Assembly: GCF_040939785.1 (NCBI RefSeq)
Contig: NZ_CP162553.1
Location: forward strand, 6,591,001-6,655,000
Direction: 5' to 3'
Source of the DNA: Bradyrhizobium lupini
GTDB taxonomy: Bacteria; Pseudomonadota; Alphaproteobacteria; Rhizobiales; Xanthobacteraceae
Length of the DNA: 64,000 bases
Part shown: positions 8,723 through 16,842 of the stretch, one piece after another
Numbering within the stretch: position 1 is the stretch's first letter
Layout of the letters: each line of letters starts with the position of its first letter
The notes under the pieces: generated by a model
What the model was told of the DNA's origin: nothing
The model's database searches: none
The model's input: only the letters and a program-made list of their open reading frames with translations
Position numbers and translations under genes: made by a program

Positions 8723-9493
8723 ATGAGTTCGATGACGATTGGGCCAATCGCGGGGCCTGCTGCCGACCCATCCGAGCGCAGTGCGCTCCTGTTCTGGATG
8801 ATCTTCACCGGGCTTTCGATCTTCGCCGTCGTGCTGCTGTGGCGGTTCGGCCTGATCCGCCTGATGCTGACCTCAGATCGGACCTACATTTCCAGCGTGA
8901 TCGCGCTGCTCTATGTCCTCACCTGCGGTCACTGCTTCCTGCGCACGCGGGCCATTGCCCGCGAGGGCGCGGCGGCAAGGCGCTGCCGCGCGGTGCTTGC
9001 GGCCCCCGAGGGCGGCAGGGCGCTCGACGTCGGCGCTGCCGCGCTGCCGCGCGGGCTGGTGCGGGACCACATTGAGAGCCTCGTGACCAAGGCCGCGGCG
9101 CAGGACTACCGCCCCGTCGACCAGACGCTATTGCTGCGAACGCTCGCCGACCGGCTGCGCGGCTCCAACGGCTTCGGGGCCTTCGTCTCGGATACGCTGA
9201 TGAAGCTCGGCCTGCTCGGCACCATCGTCGGCTTCATCATCATGCTGGCGCCGATCGCGGGACTGGATGCCGCCGACAAGGTCGCGATGCGATCATCGAT
9301 GGGACTAATGAGCGACGGCATGGCGGTCGCGATGTACACGACGCTGGCGGGCCTCGTCGGTTCGATCCTGGTCCGCATCCAGTATTACATGCTGGATGCC
9401 GCGACCCAGAAGGTGTTCTCGGATGCGGTGGTGCTGACCGAGACCTATGTGACGCCGGTGCTGGAACGTAAGGGCGCTGGAATCGCGACATGA
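8723..9493 (+). CDS. MotA/TolQ/ExbB-type proton channel family protein
   Basis: The protein has 256 residues with about four membrane segments: LLFWMIFTGLSIFAVVLLW, YISSVIALLYVLTCGH, KLGLLGTIVGFIIMLAPIA and AVAMYTTLAGLVGSILV. The last two, with the LGLLGTIVGF and T-x-x-GL blocks, match the channel part of TolQ/ExbB/MotA. These use ion flow to drive an energy-transducing partner. Start ATG 8723 is preceded by AGGAG. The next gene overlaps by 4 nt (ATGA) and encodes a one-TM periplasmic protein, in the place of ExbD/TolR. There is no TonB, TolA or flagellar gene nearby, so the driven partner is unknown. Confidence 0.8.
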   Translation: MSSMTIGPIAGPAADPSERSALLFWMIFTGLSIFAVVLLWRFGLIRLMLTSDRTYISSVIALLYVLTCGHCFLRTRAIAREGAAARRCRAVLAAPEGGRALDVGAAALPRGLVRDHIESLVTKAAAQDYRPVDQTLLLRTLADRLRGSNGFGAFVSDTLMKLGLLGTIVGFIIMLAPIAGLDAADKVAMRSSMGLMSDGMAVAMYTTLAGLVGSILVRIQYYMLDAATQKVFSDAVVLTETYVTPVLERKGAGIAT

Positions 9494-10176
9494 TGGATGA
9501 TTTCGGTCTCTATCCGCGCGAGGAGCCGTTCGATCCCTTGGGCGTGATGCTGTTCAAGGCGCTCCAGGTGATCGCTTTCCTGTTCTTCCTCGCGCTGCTC
9601 GCGGTCTCGCCGGACGCCAAGGACGGCAAGATCGACTCCAAGGCCGAGTTCATGATCACGCTGGACTGGCCCGACAGCCATCCCGACGATCTCGACCTGT
9701 TCGTGCAGGATCCCGTGGGCAATATCGCCTGGTATCGCCACCGCGAGGCCGGCTTCCTCACGCTTGACCGCGACGATCGCGGCGGAGCCAACGACTTCAT
9801 CATGGTCAACGGCAAAAAGATTGCCTCGCCGATCCGCGAAGAGATCGTCACGGTGCGGGGCATCGTTCCCGGCGAATACACCGTCAATGTCTCACATTTC
9901 GTGGCTACGACCGGCGAGCCTGTGACGGCCAATGTGAAGGTGCAAAAACTCAATCCGACGGCGCAGGTGATCTTCGATAACAAGTTCACGGTCGATCACA
10001 CCGGCGACGAGAAGACCGCGGTGCGGTTCCGGCTCGACGCCGAAGGCAAGGTCGTCAATGTGGACCAGCGGCCGAAATCGCTGCTGGAGACCTTTCGCAG
10101 CGGCTGGCGCAACGGCGCCGATCTCGACCCGAGCACCGGCGTGAGCAAGAACGCTGTGAGGGTGCGCCGTGACTAG
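9490..10176 (+). CDS. One-TM protein with DUF2135-like periplasmic domain (ExbD/TolR-like position)
   Basis: The protein has 228 residues. A short cytoplasmic N-terminus carries Asp15 directly before a single TM (MLFKALQVIAFLFFLALLAV), a layout like the proton-carrying Asp and TM of ExbD/TolR. The periplasmic part resembles the YfaP/DUF2135 beta-sandwich (DDLDLFVQDPVGNIAWY, GFLTLDRDDRGGANDF, PGEYTVNVSHF). A peptidoglycan-binding domain is not seen. The start overlaps the channel gene by 4 nt and the end overlaps the next gene by 8 nt, so translation is probably coupled. Pairing with the channel is inference. Confidence 0.65.
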   Translation: MMDDFGLYPREEPFDPLGVMLFKALQVIAFLFFLALLAVSPDAKDGKIDSKAEFMITLDWPDSHPDDLDLFVQDPVGNIAWYRHREAGFLTLDRDDRGGANDFIMVNGKKIASPIREEIVTVRGIVPGEYTVNVSHFVATTGEPVTANVKVQKLNPTAQVIFDNKFTVDHTGDEKTAVRFRLDAEGKVVNVDQRPKSLLETFRSGWRNGADLDPSTGVSKNAVRVRRD

Positions 10177-10774
10177 CCTGCAAACGGTCATCCTCACGCT
10201 ATCGATAGCCTACGCCGTCATCGGTGCGCTGCTGCTGGTCGTTCTGGTCTATGCGCGGCTGCATTGGTCGTTCAAGGCGGTCGCGGTGGTCGTGACCAGT
10301 GCGTTCTATGTCGTCAGCTTCACCGAGATGCGCGGGCTGCTCGGCTGGGCCAGCGCCGATCGGCTGCCGGCCTCGTTCAAGCTGCTGAAGGCCCGCATCG
10401 TCGAGCCGCATTCGCTGGAGGGCGATCCCGGCTCGATCTATCTCTGGGTCGAGCAGCTCGACGAGGACAATCGGCCGAGTGGCATCCCGCGCGCCTTTCG
10501 TGTGCCCTACAATGACAGGCTGGCCGACAAGACCCATGCGGCGGAGAACGAGATCGCGCTGGGACATCCGCAAGGCGGCCGGGCCGCCGATTTCGGCGGC
10601 GGCGATGGCAGCCTCATCGACATGGTCCGGGAATATGTGACGCCCAAGACCATCATGGAGACGAGCGGAGGCGATTCCTCGACCGGCGAATTCCTGGCAC
10701 CACCGGCCGGCGCGCAGGGCGCCGTGTTCACGCCGTTGCCGCCGCCCCGGATGCCGCCGAAGGACGAGCAATAG
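10169..10774 (+). CDS. Two-TM hypothetical protein, third gene of channel operon
   Basis: The protein has 201 residues and a GTG start that overlaps the preceding gene by 8 nt. Two TM segments lie near residues 7-27 and 36-55 (AYAVIGALLLVVLVYARL, AVAVVVTSAFYVVSF). A soluble tail of ~140 residues follows, with IYLWVEQLDEDNRPSGIPRAFRVPY and a Pro-rich C-terminus (PPAGAQGAVFTPLPPPRMPP). I do not recognise the family. Strict coupling to the channel pair suggests it is a third component of the same membrane complex. Confidence 0.7.
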   Translation: MTSLQTVILTLSIAYAVIGALLLVVLVYARLHWSFKAVAVVVTSAFYVVSFTEMRGLLGWASADRLPASFKLLKARIVEPHSLEGDPGSIYLWVEQLDEDNRPSGIPRAFRVPYNDRLADKTHAAENEIALGHPQGGRAADFGGGDGSLIDMVREYVTPKTIMETSGGDSSTGEFLAPPAGAQGAVFTPLPPPRMPPKDEQ

Positions 10775-10889
10775 GCTCTTCACCATCGCGACAGGGCAGT
10801 GCTGGCAAACCGCGCGCCGCTGGCGCATGTTCTTGACCTCCTCAATTTAGCCTTATCGGCTCCCAATAAGGTTCGAGGGTGGAGGGTGC

Positions 10890-11630
10890 GTGCTTCTCGC
10901 TGTCTTCTCGGATATCCACGGCAACCGGCAGGCGTTCGAGGCGTGCCTGAAAGTCGCGCGGGCGCGTGGCGCCGAGCGCTTCATCCTGCTTGGCGACTTC
11001 GTCGGCTATGGCGCCGATCCGGAATGGGTGGTGGATACCGCGATGGAGCTGGTTGTCCAAGGCGCCGTCGCCGTGCGCGGCAATCATGACCAGGCGGTGA
11101 ATTCCTCGGCCGAGACCATGAATGCCGAGGCGCAAATCGCGATCGAATGGACCCGCGGCCGGCTCGACACCGCGCAGCGGCGGTTCCTGGCGGAATTGCC
11201 GATGCTGGTGGAGGACGGCGATCGCCTGTTCGTGCATTCGGAAGCCTCCAGCCCCCGAAGCTGGCACTATGTCCGATCGACCGCCGACGCAGCCAAGAGC
11301 CTGATCGCGACGCCGGCTCATGTCACGTTCTGCGGCCACATCCACCGCCCGGCGATCTATTCGATGTCGGTGACGGCGAAGATGTCGGGACTCGTGCCCA
11401 AGACTGACGTCTCCGTACCGCTGCTGCGCGGCCGGCAATGGATTGCGGTGCTCGGCTCGGTCGGCCAGCCGCGCGATGGCGATCCATCCGCGGCTTTCGC
11501 GCTGTTCGACACGGTCTCGTGCCAGATCACCTATTGCCGCGCGCCCTACGACGTCGAGACGGCCGCGAACCGGATCCGCGAGAACGGCCTGCCGCATTGG
11601 CTCGCCGACCGACTGTCGCAGGGGCGTTAG
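10890..11630 (+). CDS. Calcineurin-like metallophosphoesterase
   Basis: The protein has 246 residues. Metal-binding motifs of the family are in order: FSDIHGN (residues 6-12), LGDFVGYG, RGNHDQAV, and a late CGHIHRP. The length and motifs fit the PrpE/YfcE/ApaH-like diadenosine or protein phosphatase group; the substrate is unknown. The GTG start follows GGAGG. A 6-bp inverted repeat (CCTTAT-N9-ATAAGG, 10851-10871) sits just before the ribosome site. The stop is 6 nt from the next gene, a protein kinase fusion, so a phosphatase-kinase pair is likely co-expressed. Confidence 0.85.
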   Translation: MLLAVFSDIHGNRQAFEACLKVARARGAERFILLGDFVGYGADPEWVVDTAMELVVQGAVAVRGNHDQAVNSSAETMNAEAQIAIEWTRGRLDTAQRRFLAELPMLVEDGDRLFVHSEASSPRSWHYVRSTADAAKSLIATPAHVTFCGHIHRPAIYSMSVTAKMSGLVPKTDVSVPLLRGRQWIAVLGSVGQPRDGDPSAAFALFDTVSCQITYCRAPYDVETAANRIRENGLPHWLADRLSQGR

Positions 11631-11636
11631 AGGCCG

Positions 11637-13061
11637 ATGCCGAAACCCCTCGTCAAATCAGGCGCAGAGATCGACGGCTACACGATTGGCGAATGCGTCC
11701 ATGCCGGCGGAATGGCGACGCTGTGGACCGTCACCCGTCCCGGCCTCGACGTGCCGCTGCTGATGAAAATTCCGCGGGTGTCGGAGGGCGAGGACCCCGC
11801 GGCGATCGTCTCCTTCGAGATGGAGATGATGATCCTGCCGCGGCTTGCGGGTCCGCACGTGCCCTCCTGTTTCGGCACCGGCGATTTCGCCCACCAGGCC
11901 TATGTCGTGATCGAGCGCATCTCCGGGACCACGCTCTACAAGCGGTTGCCCGACCTACCGCTGCCGTATGACGAGGCGCGGCAGCTCGTCGCCAGGATCG
12001 CAACGGGGCTTGCTGATTTGCACCGGCAGAACGTGATCCATCACGACATCAAGCCGAGCAGCATCATGTTCCGCGAGAGCGGCGAGGCGGTGTTGATCGA
12101 CTATGGCCTGTCGCATCACAACCATCTGCCGGACCTGTTGCAGGAGGAATTCCGCCTGCCTTACGGCACCGCGCCCTATATGGCGCCAGAACGGTTGTCA
12201 GGGGTGCGCGACGATCCGCGCAGCGATCTGTTTTCGCTGGGCGTGCTGCTCTATTTCTTCACGACCGGCGAGCGGCCGTTCGGCGAGGGCGAGACACTGC
12301 GTGCGATGCGGCGCCGGCTTTGGCGCGATCCGCACCCGCCGCGCGGCTTGCGCGCTGATTATCCGCCCCGGCTCCAGGAGGTGGTGCTGCGGTGCCTCGA
12401 GATCGAACCGGTGCGGCGCTATCCGACGGCGTCGCAGCTCGCCTTCGATCTGACCCATCCGGACCAGATCAGGCTCACCACACGCTCGGAGCGGATGAAG
12501 CGCGACCCGTTAAGCGTCGCTTGGCGGCGCCGCTTCAACCAGGGCGTCATGCAGCCGCGCGCGAAATCGGATGTCGCAGCCCAGATCGCATCAAGCCCGA
12601 TCCTCGCGGTCGCGCTCGACACGGTGGAAGGCGCCCCCGAGCTGAACGAAGCGTTGCGCGTCACCACCGAGCGTATTCTCGCCACGCTGCCGTCGGCGCG
12701 GCTCGCCTGTCTCAACGTGCTGAGGCTCAACCGCATCGCGATTGACAGGACGCTGGATGAGCAGGGCTCCAACAAGCATATCGACCGGTTGGTGGCGCTC
12801 AGACACTGGGCCACGCCGCTCAAGCTCGATGAGAGCCGGCTCTCGGCTCACGTGCTGGAAGCCGTCGATCCCGCGGCGGCCATCCTGGAGTTTTGCGAGG
12901 TCAACCACGTCGACCACGTCATCATCGGCGCGCGGCAGGGCTCGTTCAGGCGCACGCTGCTCGGCAGCGTCTCGGCCAAGGTGGCCTCGGAAGCGGCCTG
13001 CACCGTCACTGTGGTACGGCCGCCGCGAATGGCTGCGGATGCGGGCGAGGAGGCCGGATAG
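11637..13061 (+). CDS. Ser/Thr protein kinase fused to universal stress protein domain
   Basis: The protein has 474 residues. A Hanks-type kinase domain spans ~13-275: Gly-rich loop ECVHAGGMATLW, ATP lysine K44 in LLMKIP, candidate helix-C Glu E61, catalytic loop HHDIKPSS (135-142), metal motif DYG (155-157) and GTAPYMAPE. The usual Asn of the catalytic loop is Ser142 and HRD is HHD, so activity may be reduced or altered. A UspA domain (~315-465) ends with an ATP-binding motif (VIIGARQGSFRRTLLGSVSAKV). No TM is seen, so it is cytosolic. It follows the phosphoesterase by 6 nt. Confidence 0.85.
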   Translation: MPKPLVKSGAEIDGYTIGECVHAGGMATLWTVTRPGLDVPLLMKIPRVSEGEDPAAIVSFEMEMMILPRLAGPHVPSCFGTGDFAHQAYVVIERISGTTLYKRLPDLPLPYDEARQLVARIATGLADLHRQNVIHHDIKPSSIMFRESGEAVLIDYGLSHHNHLPDLLQEEFRLPYGTAPYMAPERLSGVRDDPRSDLFSLGVLLYFFTTGERPFGEGETLRAMRRRLWRDPHPPRGLRADYPPRLQEVVLRCLEIEPVRRYPTASQLAFDLTHPDQIRLTTRSERMKRDPLSVAWRRRFNQGVMQPRAKSDVAAQIASSPILAVALDTVEGAPELNEALRVTTERILATLPSARLACLNVLRLNRIAIDRTLDEQGSNKHIDRLVALRHWATPLKLDESRLSAHVLEAVDPAAAILEFCEVNHVDHVIIGARQGSFRRTLLGSVSAKVASEAACTVTVVRPPRMAADAGEEAG

Positions 13062-13085
13062 GGCCGCGCTCTGGATCCTGGAGGC

Positions 13086-13277
13086 TCAGGCCGCGTGAGC
13101 GGTGTGGACGGAGCGCTTGCGACGGATCGGCCAGGAGAATTGCGGGCCGGGCTCGCAGTGATCCGCGCTGCCGCCGAAGAACTGGATGATCTCGCGGCAC
13201 GGCTCGCAGTTGAACAGGTTACGCGACGCGGATGCCTTGGTCATTTCCTTGAGGCAGTTCGGGCAATGCGGCTTCAT
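13086..13277 (-). CDS. Small zinc-ribbon protein
   Basis: The protein has 63 residues. Two Cys pairs, CPNC (5-8) and CEPC (24-27), make a typical zinc ribbon, followed by a basic C-terminal half (WPIRRKRSVHTAHAA). It converges on the kinase gene with 24 bp between the ends. The ribosome site is weak. The Cys spacing and the short high-GC frame argue for a real gene, but no function can be given. Confidence 0.5.
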   Translation of the reverse strand: MKPHCPNCLKEMTKASASRNLFNCEPCREIIQFFGGSADHCEPGPQFSWPIRRKRSVHTAHAA

Positions 13278-13479
13278 GAGCTTGGTCCAGAAAAGAATTC
13301 AATGCCGGCGCGGTGACCGGAGCGGGTGATCCAGGTCCATCTCGGGCCCGGTGTCGTCGCGCATCTCGCCTTCGGTGCGTTCGAGCCGACCGAAGAAAAA
13401 ATCGAGGTCAGGATGTGGGCGCCGCGGGATGCGGCACCGGCGCTTCGGCTGACGTTTCACGAGCGCGATCTGCATGGGG

Positions 13480-13620
13480 TCAGGCCCGATACCAGTCGCG
13501 ACGAGCGATGCGGGCCGAGCGTACCGAGACCTTCACCGGTCCGGCCGATGGACCAAACACAACAAACGCACAAAAACCAAGCCACAACGCCACGCCAGTC
13601 CAGACCAGGGTCGTCGTCAT
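13480..13620 (-). CDS. Small membrane protein (46 aa)
   Basis: The frame MTTTLVWTGVALWLGFCAFV continues as VFGPSAGPVKVSVRSARIAR and ends RDWYRA before TGA. It has one TM helix (~residues 5-23) and a short basic tail, so the tail is probably cytoplasmic. A GGGAG ribosome site lies 7 nt before ATG 13620. I do not recognise the family. The plus-strand frames over the same stretch have low-complexity translations. Confidence 0.5.
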   Translation of the reverse strand: MTTTLVWTGVALWLGFCAFVVFGPSAGPVKVSVRSARIARRDWYRA

Positions 13621-13769
13621 GATGTGCTCCCGCGAAAACAGGCAAGAATCACTTGCGGTGATTTGCGCGAATCAGGGAAGCCCGGAGGAGTACGGATCAA
13701 GTTGCAAATTTAGGCATTACGCGCCGCAACACCCGTAGAGGCCGCACGTCTGCGGAGTCGAGCGGGCCC

Positions 13770-14469
13770 TCAGATCGCCTCGCCGCGTGCACCCGCGGCG
13801 GCGTTGCGGATTGCGGCGATGTTGGTCTTATAGGCGTCCTGCGTGCCGCCCCTGAACACGGACGTGCCGGCGACGAAGGCGTTGGCCCCGGCCGCAGCCA
13901 GGACCTGCGACGTCGGGCCCGACGCCGCCATCGACCTCGATATCGATCGGCCGGCCCGCTGTCATGGCGCGGATGTCGCGGATCTTGCCGATCGCGGAGG
14001 GGATGAAGGCCTGGCCGCCGAAGCCGGGATTGACCGACATCACCAGCACGAGGTCGACCAGGTCCAGGACGTATTCGAGGGCACTGATCGGCGTGCCCGG
14101 ATTGAGCGAAACGCCGGCCTTCTTGCCGAGTGCGCGGATCGCCTGAAGCGAGCGGTGCAGATGGGGACCGGCCTCGGCATGCACGGTGATGTGGTCGCAG
14201 CCGGCTTTCGCGAAGGCCTCGAGATAGGGGTCACAGGGCGAGATCATCAGATGCGCGTCGAAGATCTTCTTGGTGTGCGGGCGCATCGCCTTAATGACGT
14301 CGGGGCCATACGAGATGTTGGGAACGAAGTGCCCGTCCATGACGTCGAGATGGATCCAGTCGGCTCCAGCGGCGTCCACGGCGCGCACCTCCTCGCCGAG
14401 CCTGGAGAAATCCGAGGCCAGGATCGAGGGCGCGATTGCCAGGGGGCGGGGAGCGAAGGCTTGGGTCAT
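13770..14469 (-). pseudogene. rpe: Ribulose-phosphate 3-epimerase, frameshifted
   Basis: Rpe interconverts ribulose-5-P and xylulose-5-P. The N-terminal ~185 residues are intact: [57 protein letters not shown] and [12 protein letters not shown]. After that the frame breaks. The continuation ([20 protein letters not shown], ending AGARGEAI at 13770) is in another frame. Restoring 2 nt near 13907-13911, in a CG-rich spot (GACGTCGCAGG, expected GACGTCGCGCAGG), makes a 233-residue protein of normal length. As written, the product ends at 13828 without the GTSVF phosphate loop. This may be a sequencing error. Confidence 0.85.
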
Positions 14470-14719
14470 GGCGGTTTCCCGTGGCGGCCGTAGAAGATGG
14501 ACTCGCCTAACATGGGCCTCTCAGCCGGGCAATGCAGGGGCGGCGTGCTTCCTGTGGGCGGAAATTTCTGCCGCGACCGGCATGAATTGCCGGTGTTCCG
14601 GGCCGTGCAAAGTGCGGTGAAAGCGGATTTCATTGAGCTTTTTGCGCTGGCACGGCGCTTGCTGACTTCACCTGAACAGAACATTGGCCGCGGCATGCCG
14701 CATTGGTTGGAGTTGTGCA

Positions 14720-15514
14720 ATGTTGTTTGCTCTTGGGGCCGTATCGAGCGCACTCGACGCGATCCAGTCGCTGACGAATTCGAAATCGTCCTCGTCGACG
14801 CAGAAGACGGGATCCTCGCAAAAGCCCGCGACCAATCCGTTCGCGATCGAGAGCGGCAGCAACAGCACGACCGGCGCGGCCTCGTCGGTCAATGCGGGCA
14901 AGACCCCGCAGATCTCGCCGGAGACGATGAACGCGCTGTTCGCTGCGCAGAGCCAATCCTCGGACAGCACCGGCAGCGCCGCCAGCTCGACCTCGTCGAG
15001 TTCGACGTCCTCCTCCTCGACGCGCCGCGACGCCGCCTTGAAGGATCTGTTCTCGCAGATCGATGGGGACGGCGACGGCAAGATCACCAAGTCGGAATTC
15101 GAGAATGCGCTCGGCGCCGGCGGCACCAATCTCGCGCAGGCCGACGACGTTTTCTCGAAGCTGGATTCGAATACCGACGGCAGCGTCAGCCTCGACGAGA
15201 TGTCGAAGGCGCTGAAGGGCGGCCATCACGGTCACCATCACGCGCAAGGCGCGGGCGATGCCTCCGGCAGCGGTTCGGGTTCCTCCTCGCGGTCCAGCGG
15301 CGGCTCGACCTCGACCTCGACGACCGGCGCCGACGGTTCGACCACCACCACTGTCACCTATGCCGACGGCTTCAAGATGTCGACGACGGTCCCGGGCGCC
15401 TCCAGCTCCCGTAATTCGGCGTACGATCTGTTCGCGCAGTTGATGCAGCGGCAGGGCGGGCAGGGACAAGGCGCCTCAGCGGCTGTCGGTTCATCGATGT
15501 CGATGAGCGTGTAA
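14720..15514 (+). CDS. EF-hand calcium-binding protein with low-complexity linkers
   Basis: The protein has 264 residues. Two canonical EF-hand loops lie at D115-E126 (DGDGDGKITKSE) and D149-E160 (DSNTDGSVSLDE). Long Ser/Thr/Gly-rich stretches on both sides, a His-rich spot (GGHHGHHHAQ) and a Gln/Gly-rich C-terminus complete it. The start ATG 14720 has TTGGAG upstream; longer in-frame starts look poorer. No clear signal peptide is visible, though the first 17 residues are hydrophobic. It resembles EF-hand proteins abundant in rhizobia, without a known role. Confidence 0.82.
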   Translation: MLFALGAVSSALDAIQSLTNSKSSSSTQKTGSSQKPATNPFAIESGSNSTTGAASSVNAGKTPQISPETMNALFAAQSQSSDSTGSAASSTSSSSTSSSSTRRDAALKDLFSQIDGDGDGKITKSEFENALGAGGTNLAQADDVFSKLDSNTDGSVSLDEMSKALKGGHHGHHHAQGAGDASGSGSGSSSRSSGGSTSTSTTGADGSTTTTVTYADGFKMSTTVPGASSSRNSAYDLFAQLMQRQGGQGQGASAAVGSSMSMSV

Positions 15515-15526
15515 CCTTGCTCACGG

Positions 15527-15739
15527 CTAGCCTGCATATTCGTGCGTGATGTCACGATAGACATACCGATCACGGATTTCGCGGTTGAAGAACGTACCCT
15601 TTGAGCGCACATTCTTGAGCGCGGCGGCGACCTCGGGCGGAACGTCCGCGTAGACATAGACGCGTCCGCTGACGAAAGTCACCGTCAGCTCGCGCCTATC
15701 GGGGGCGTAGCGGAAAAAGCGGATCACGGAAGACGGCAT
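15527..15739 (-). CDS. KTSC-domain protein
   Basis: The protein has 70 residues, almost entirely one KTSC domain: SVIRFFRYAPDRRELTVTFVSGRVYVYADVPPEV, then KGTFFNREIRDRYVY. KTSC domains occur alone or at the end of lysyl-tRNA synthetases and other proteins, and their role is not established. The start at ATG 15739 begins right at the domain, and codons further upstream belong to the opposite-strand context of the P1 peptidase gene. It converges with the EF-hand gene. Confidence 0.8.
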   Translation of the reverse strand: MPSSVIRFFRYAPDRRELTVTFVSGRVYVYADVPPEVAAALKNVRSKGTFFNREIRDRYVYRDITHEYAG

Positions 15740-15788
15740 GGCGGTGCACCTTGTCGGCCAGGGTAACGCCGTGTCAGCCGTTTCGTTT

Positions 15789-16784
15789 CTATCCGAACCG
15801 GTCCTTCCACGCCGGCATTGCGCCGGCAAAGGGCAGGGCCGTCGCATTGTAGACGCCGCGAGCGATGGCGCGTGCGACCACGTTGGCGGCGATCGTTCCG
15901 AGCTCGGTAAGGCCGACCAGCGGCTCGATCGGCTTCTCGCCCGTTGCGGCGGCGAACAGCACGTCGCCGTCGGTCGGGGCATGCACCGGATAGATCGCAC
16001 GGGCGAACCCGGTATGCGCGATCATCGCAAGCCGCTTGGCCTGGGGTTTGGTCAGCGTGGCATCGGTGACAACGACGCCGATCGTGGTGTTCTCGCGCGC
16101 GTTCGCGGCGGGTCCGCCCTTGATGCGCATCGCCAGCATGTCCGGTGTGAACGTGGACGGCAGGCCGCGCCCGCCGAACTCGCCGTTCTCCTCGAAGGGC
16201 GCAGCCCAGAACCAAGGCCCTTCGCCAACGGTTGTGCTGCCGACCGCGTTGACGACCATGATCGCGGCGACCTTGATACCATTGGCCAGGACCGCGGAGG
16301 CCGACCCCAGTCCACCCTTGAAGGTCGCGGTGGTGGCACCGAGGCCGGCGCCGACGCTGCCCAGTGCGAAATCGTCGCTGGCGGCCAACGCTGCGGCGTA
16401 GCCGAGGTCGCGATAGGGCGCGAAGCGTCCCCAGGCCTTGTCGCCGCCGTTGAGCAAGTCGAAAACGATTGCGCCAGGCACGATCGGAATCACCGCCTCG
16501 CGAATCCGCAAGCCGCGGCCTTGTTCGGCGAGCCAGGCCTGGATGCCGCCGCCGGCGTCGATTCCAAAGGCGGAGCCGCCGGACAGCGCGATGGCGTCAA
16601 CGCGATCGACGGTGCTGGCGAGGTCGAGCAACGCGTCTTCGCGCGTGCCGGGTCCGCCGCCGCGAACATCGATGGCCGCAACCGCGGGGGCGTCGAAGAT
16701 GATCGCGGTCGTGCCAGTGGCGATTTTCGCATCCTCGGCATGGCCGACGCGGACGCCGGCGATATCGGTGAGAAGGTTTTTCAA
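15789..16784 (-). CDS. P1-family peptidase (DmpA/L-aminopeptidase-D-esterase type)
   Basis: The protein has 331 residues. The DmpA fold is recognised from GVRVGHAED, the LSGGSAFGIDAGGGIQ block, and the self-processing region GGLGSAS, where the new N-terminal Ser/Thr nucleophile forms by autocleavage. NARENTTIGVVVTDA near the C-terminus is also typical. Such enzymes cleave N-terminal residues from peptides or act as esterases. It is 49 nt from the KTSC gene on the same strand. The substrate is unknown. Confidence 0.85.
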   Translation of the reverse strand: MKNLLTDIAGVRVGHAEDAKIATGTTAIIFDAPAVAAIDVRGGGPGTREDALLDLASTVDRVDAIALSGGSAFGIDAGGGIQAWLAEQGRGLRIREAVIPIVPGAIVFDLLNGGDKAWGRFAPYRDLGYAAALAASDDFALGSVGAGLGATTATFKGGLGSASAVLANGIKVAAIMVVNAVGSTTVGEGPWFWAAPFEENGEFGGRGLPSTFTPDMLAMRIKGGPAANARENTTIGVVVTDATLTKPQAKRLAMIAHTGFARAIYPVHAPTDGDVLFAAATGEKPIEPLVGLTELGTIAANVVARAIARGVYNATALPFAGAMPAWKDRFG

Positions 16785-16842
16785 GGCGGCTCCGCAGGCT
16801 GAAAGGCGCGCGCTTCAGCGATATCGCAGGGATGCCGCAGGC

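Noticed and set aside
13313..13738. Plus-strand open frames over 13313-13738
   Set aside because: Translations are low-complexity and lack motifs or a good ribosome site; the minus-strand 46-codon gene explains part of the stretch better.
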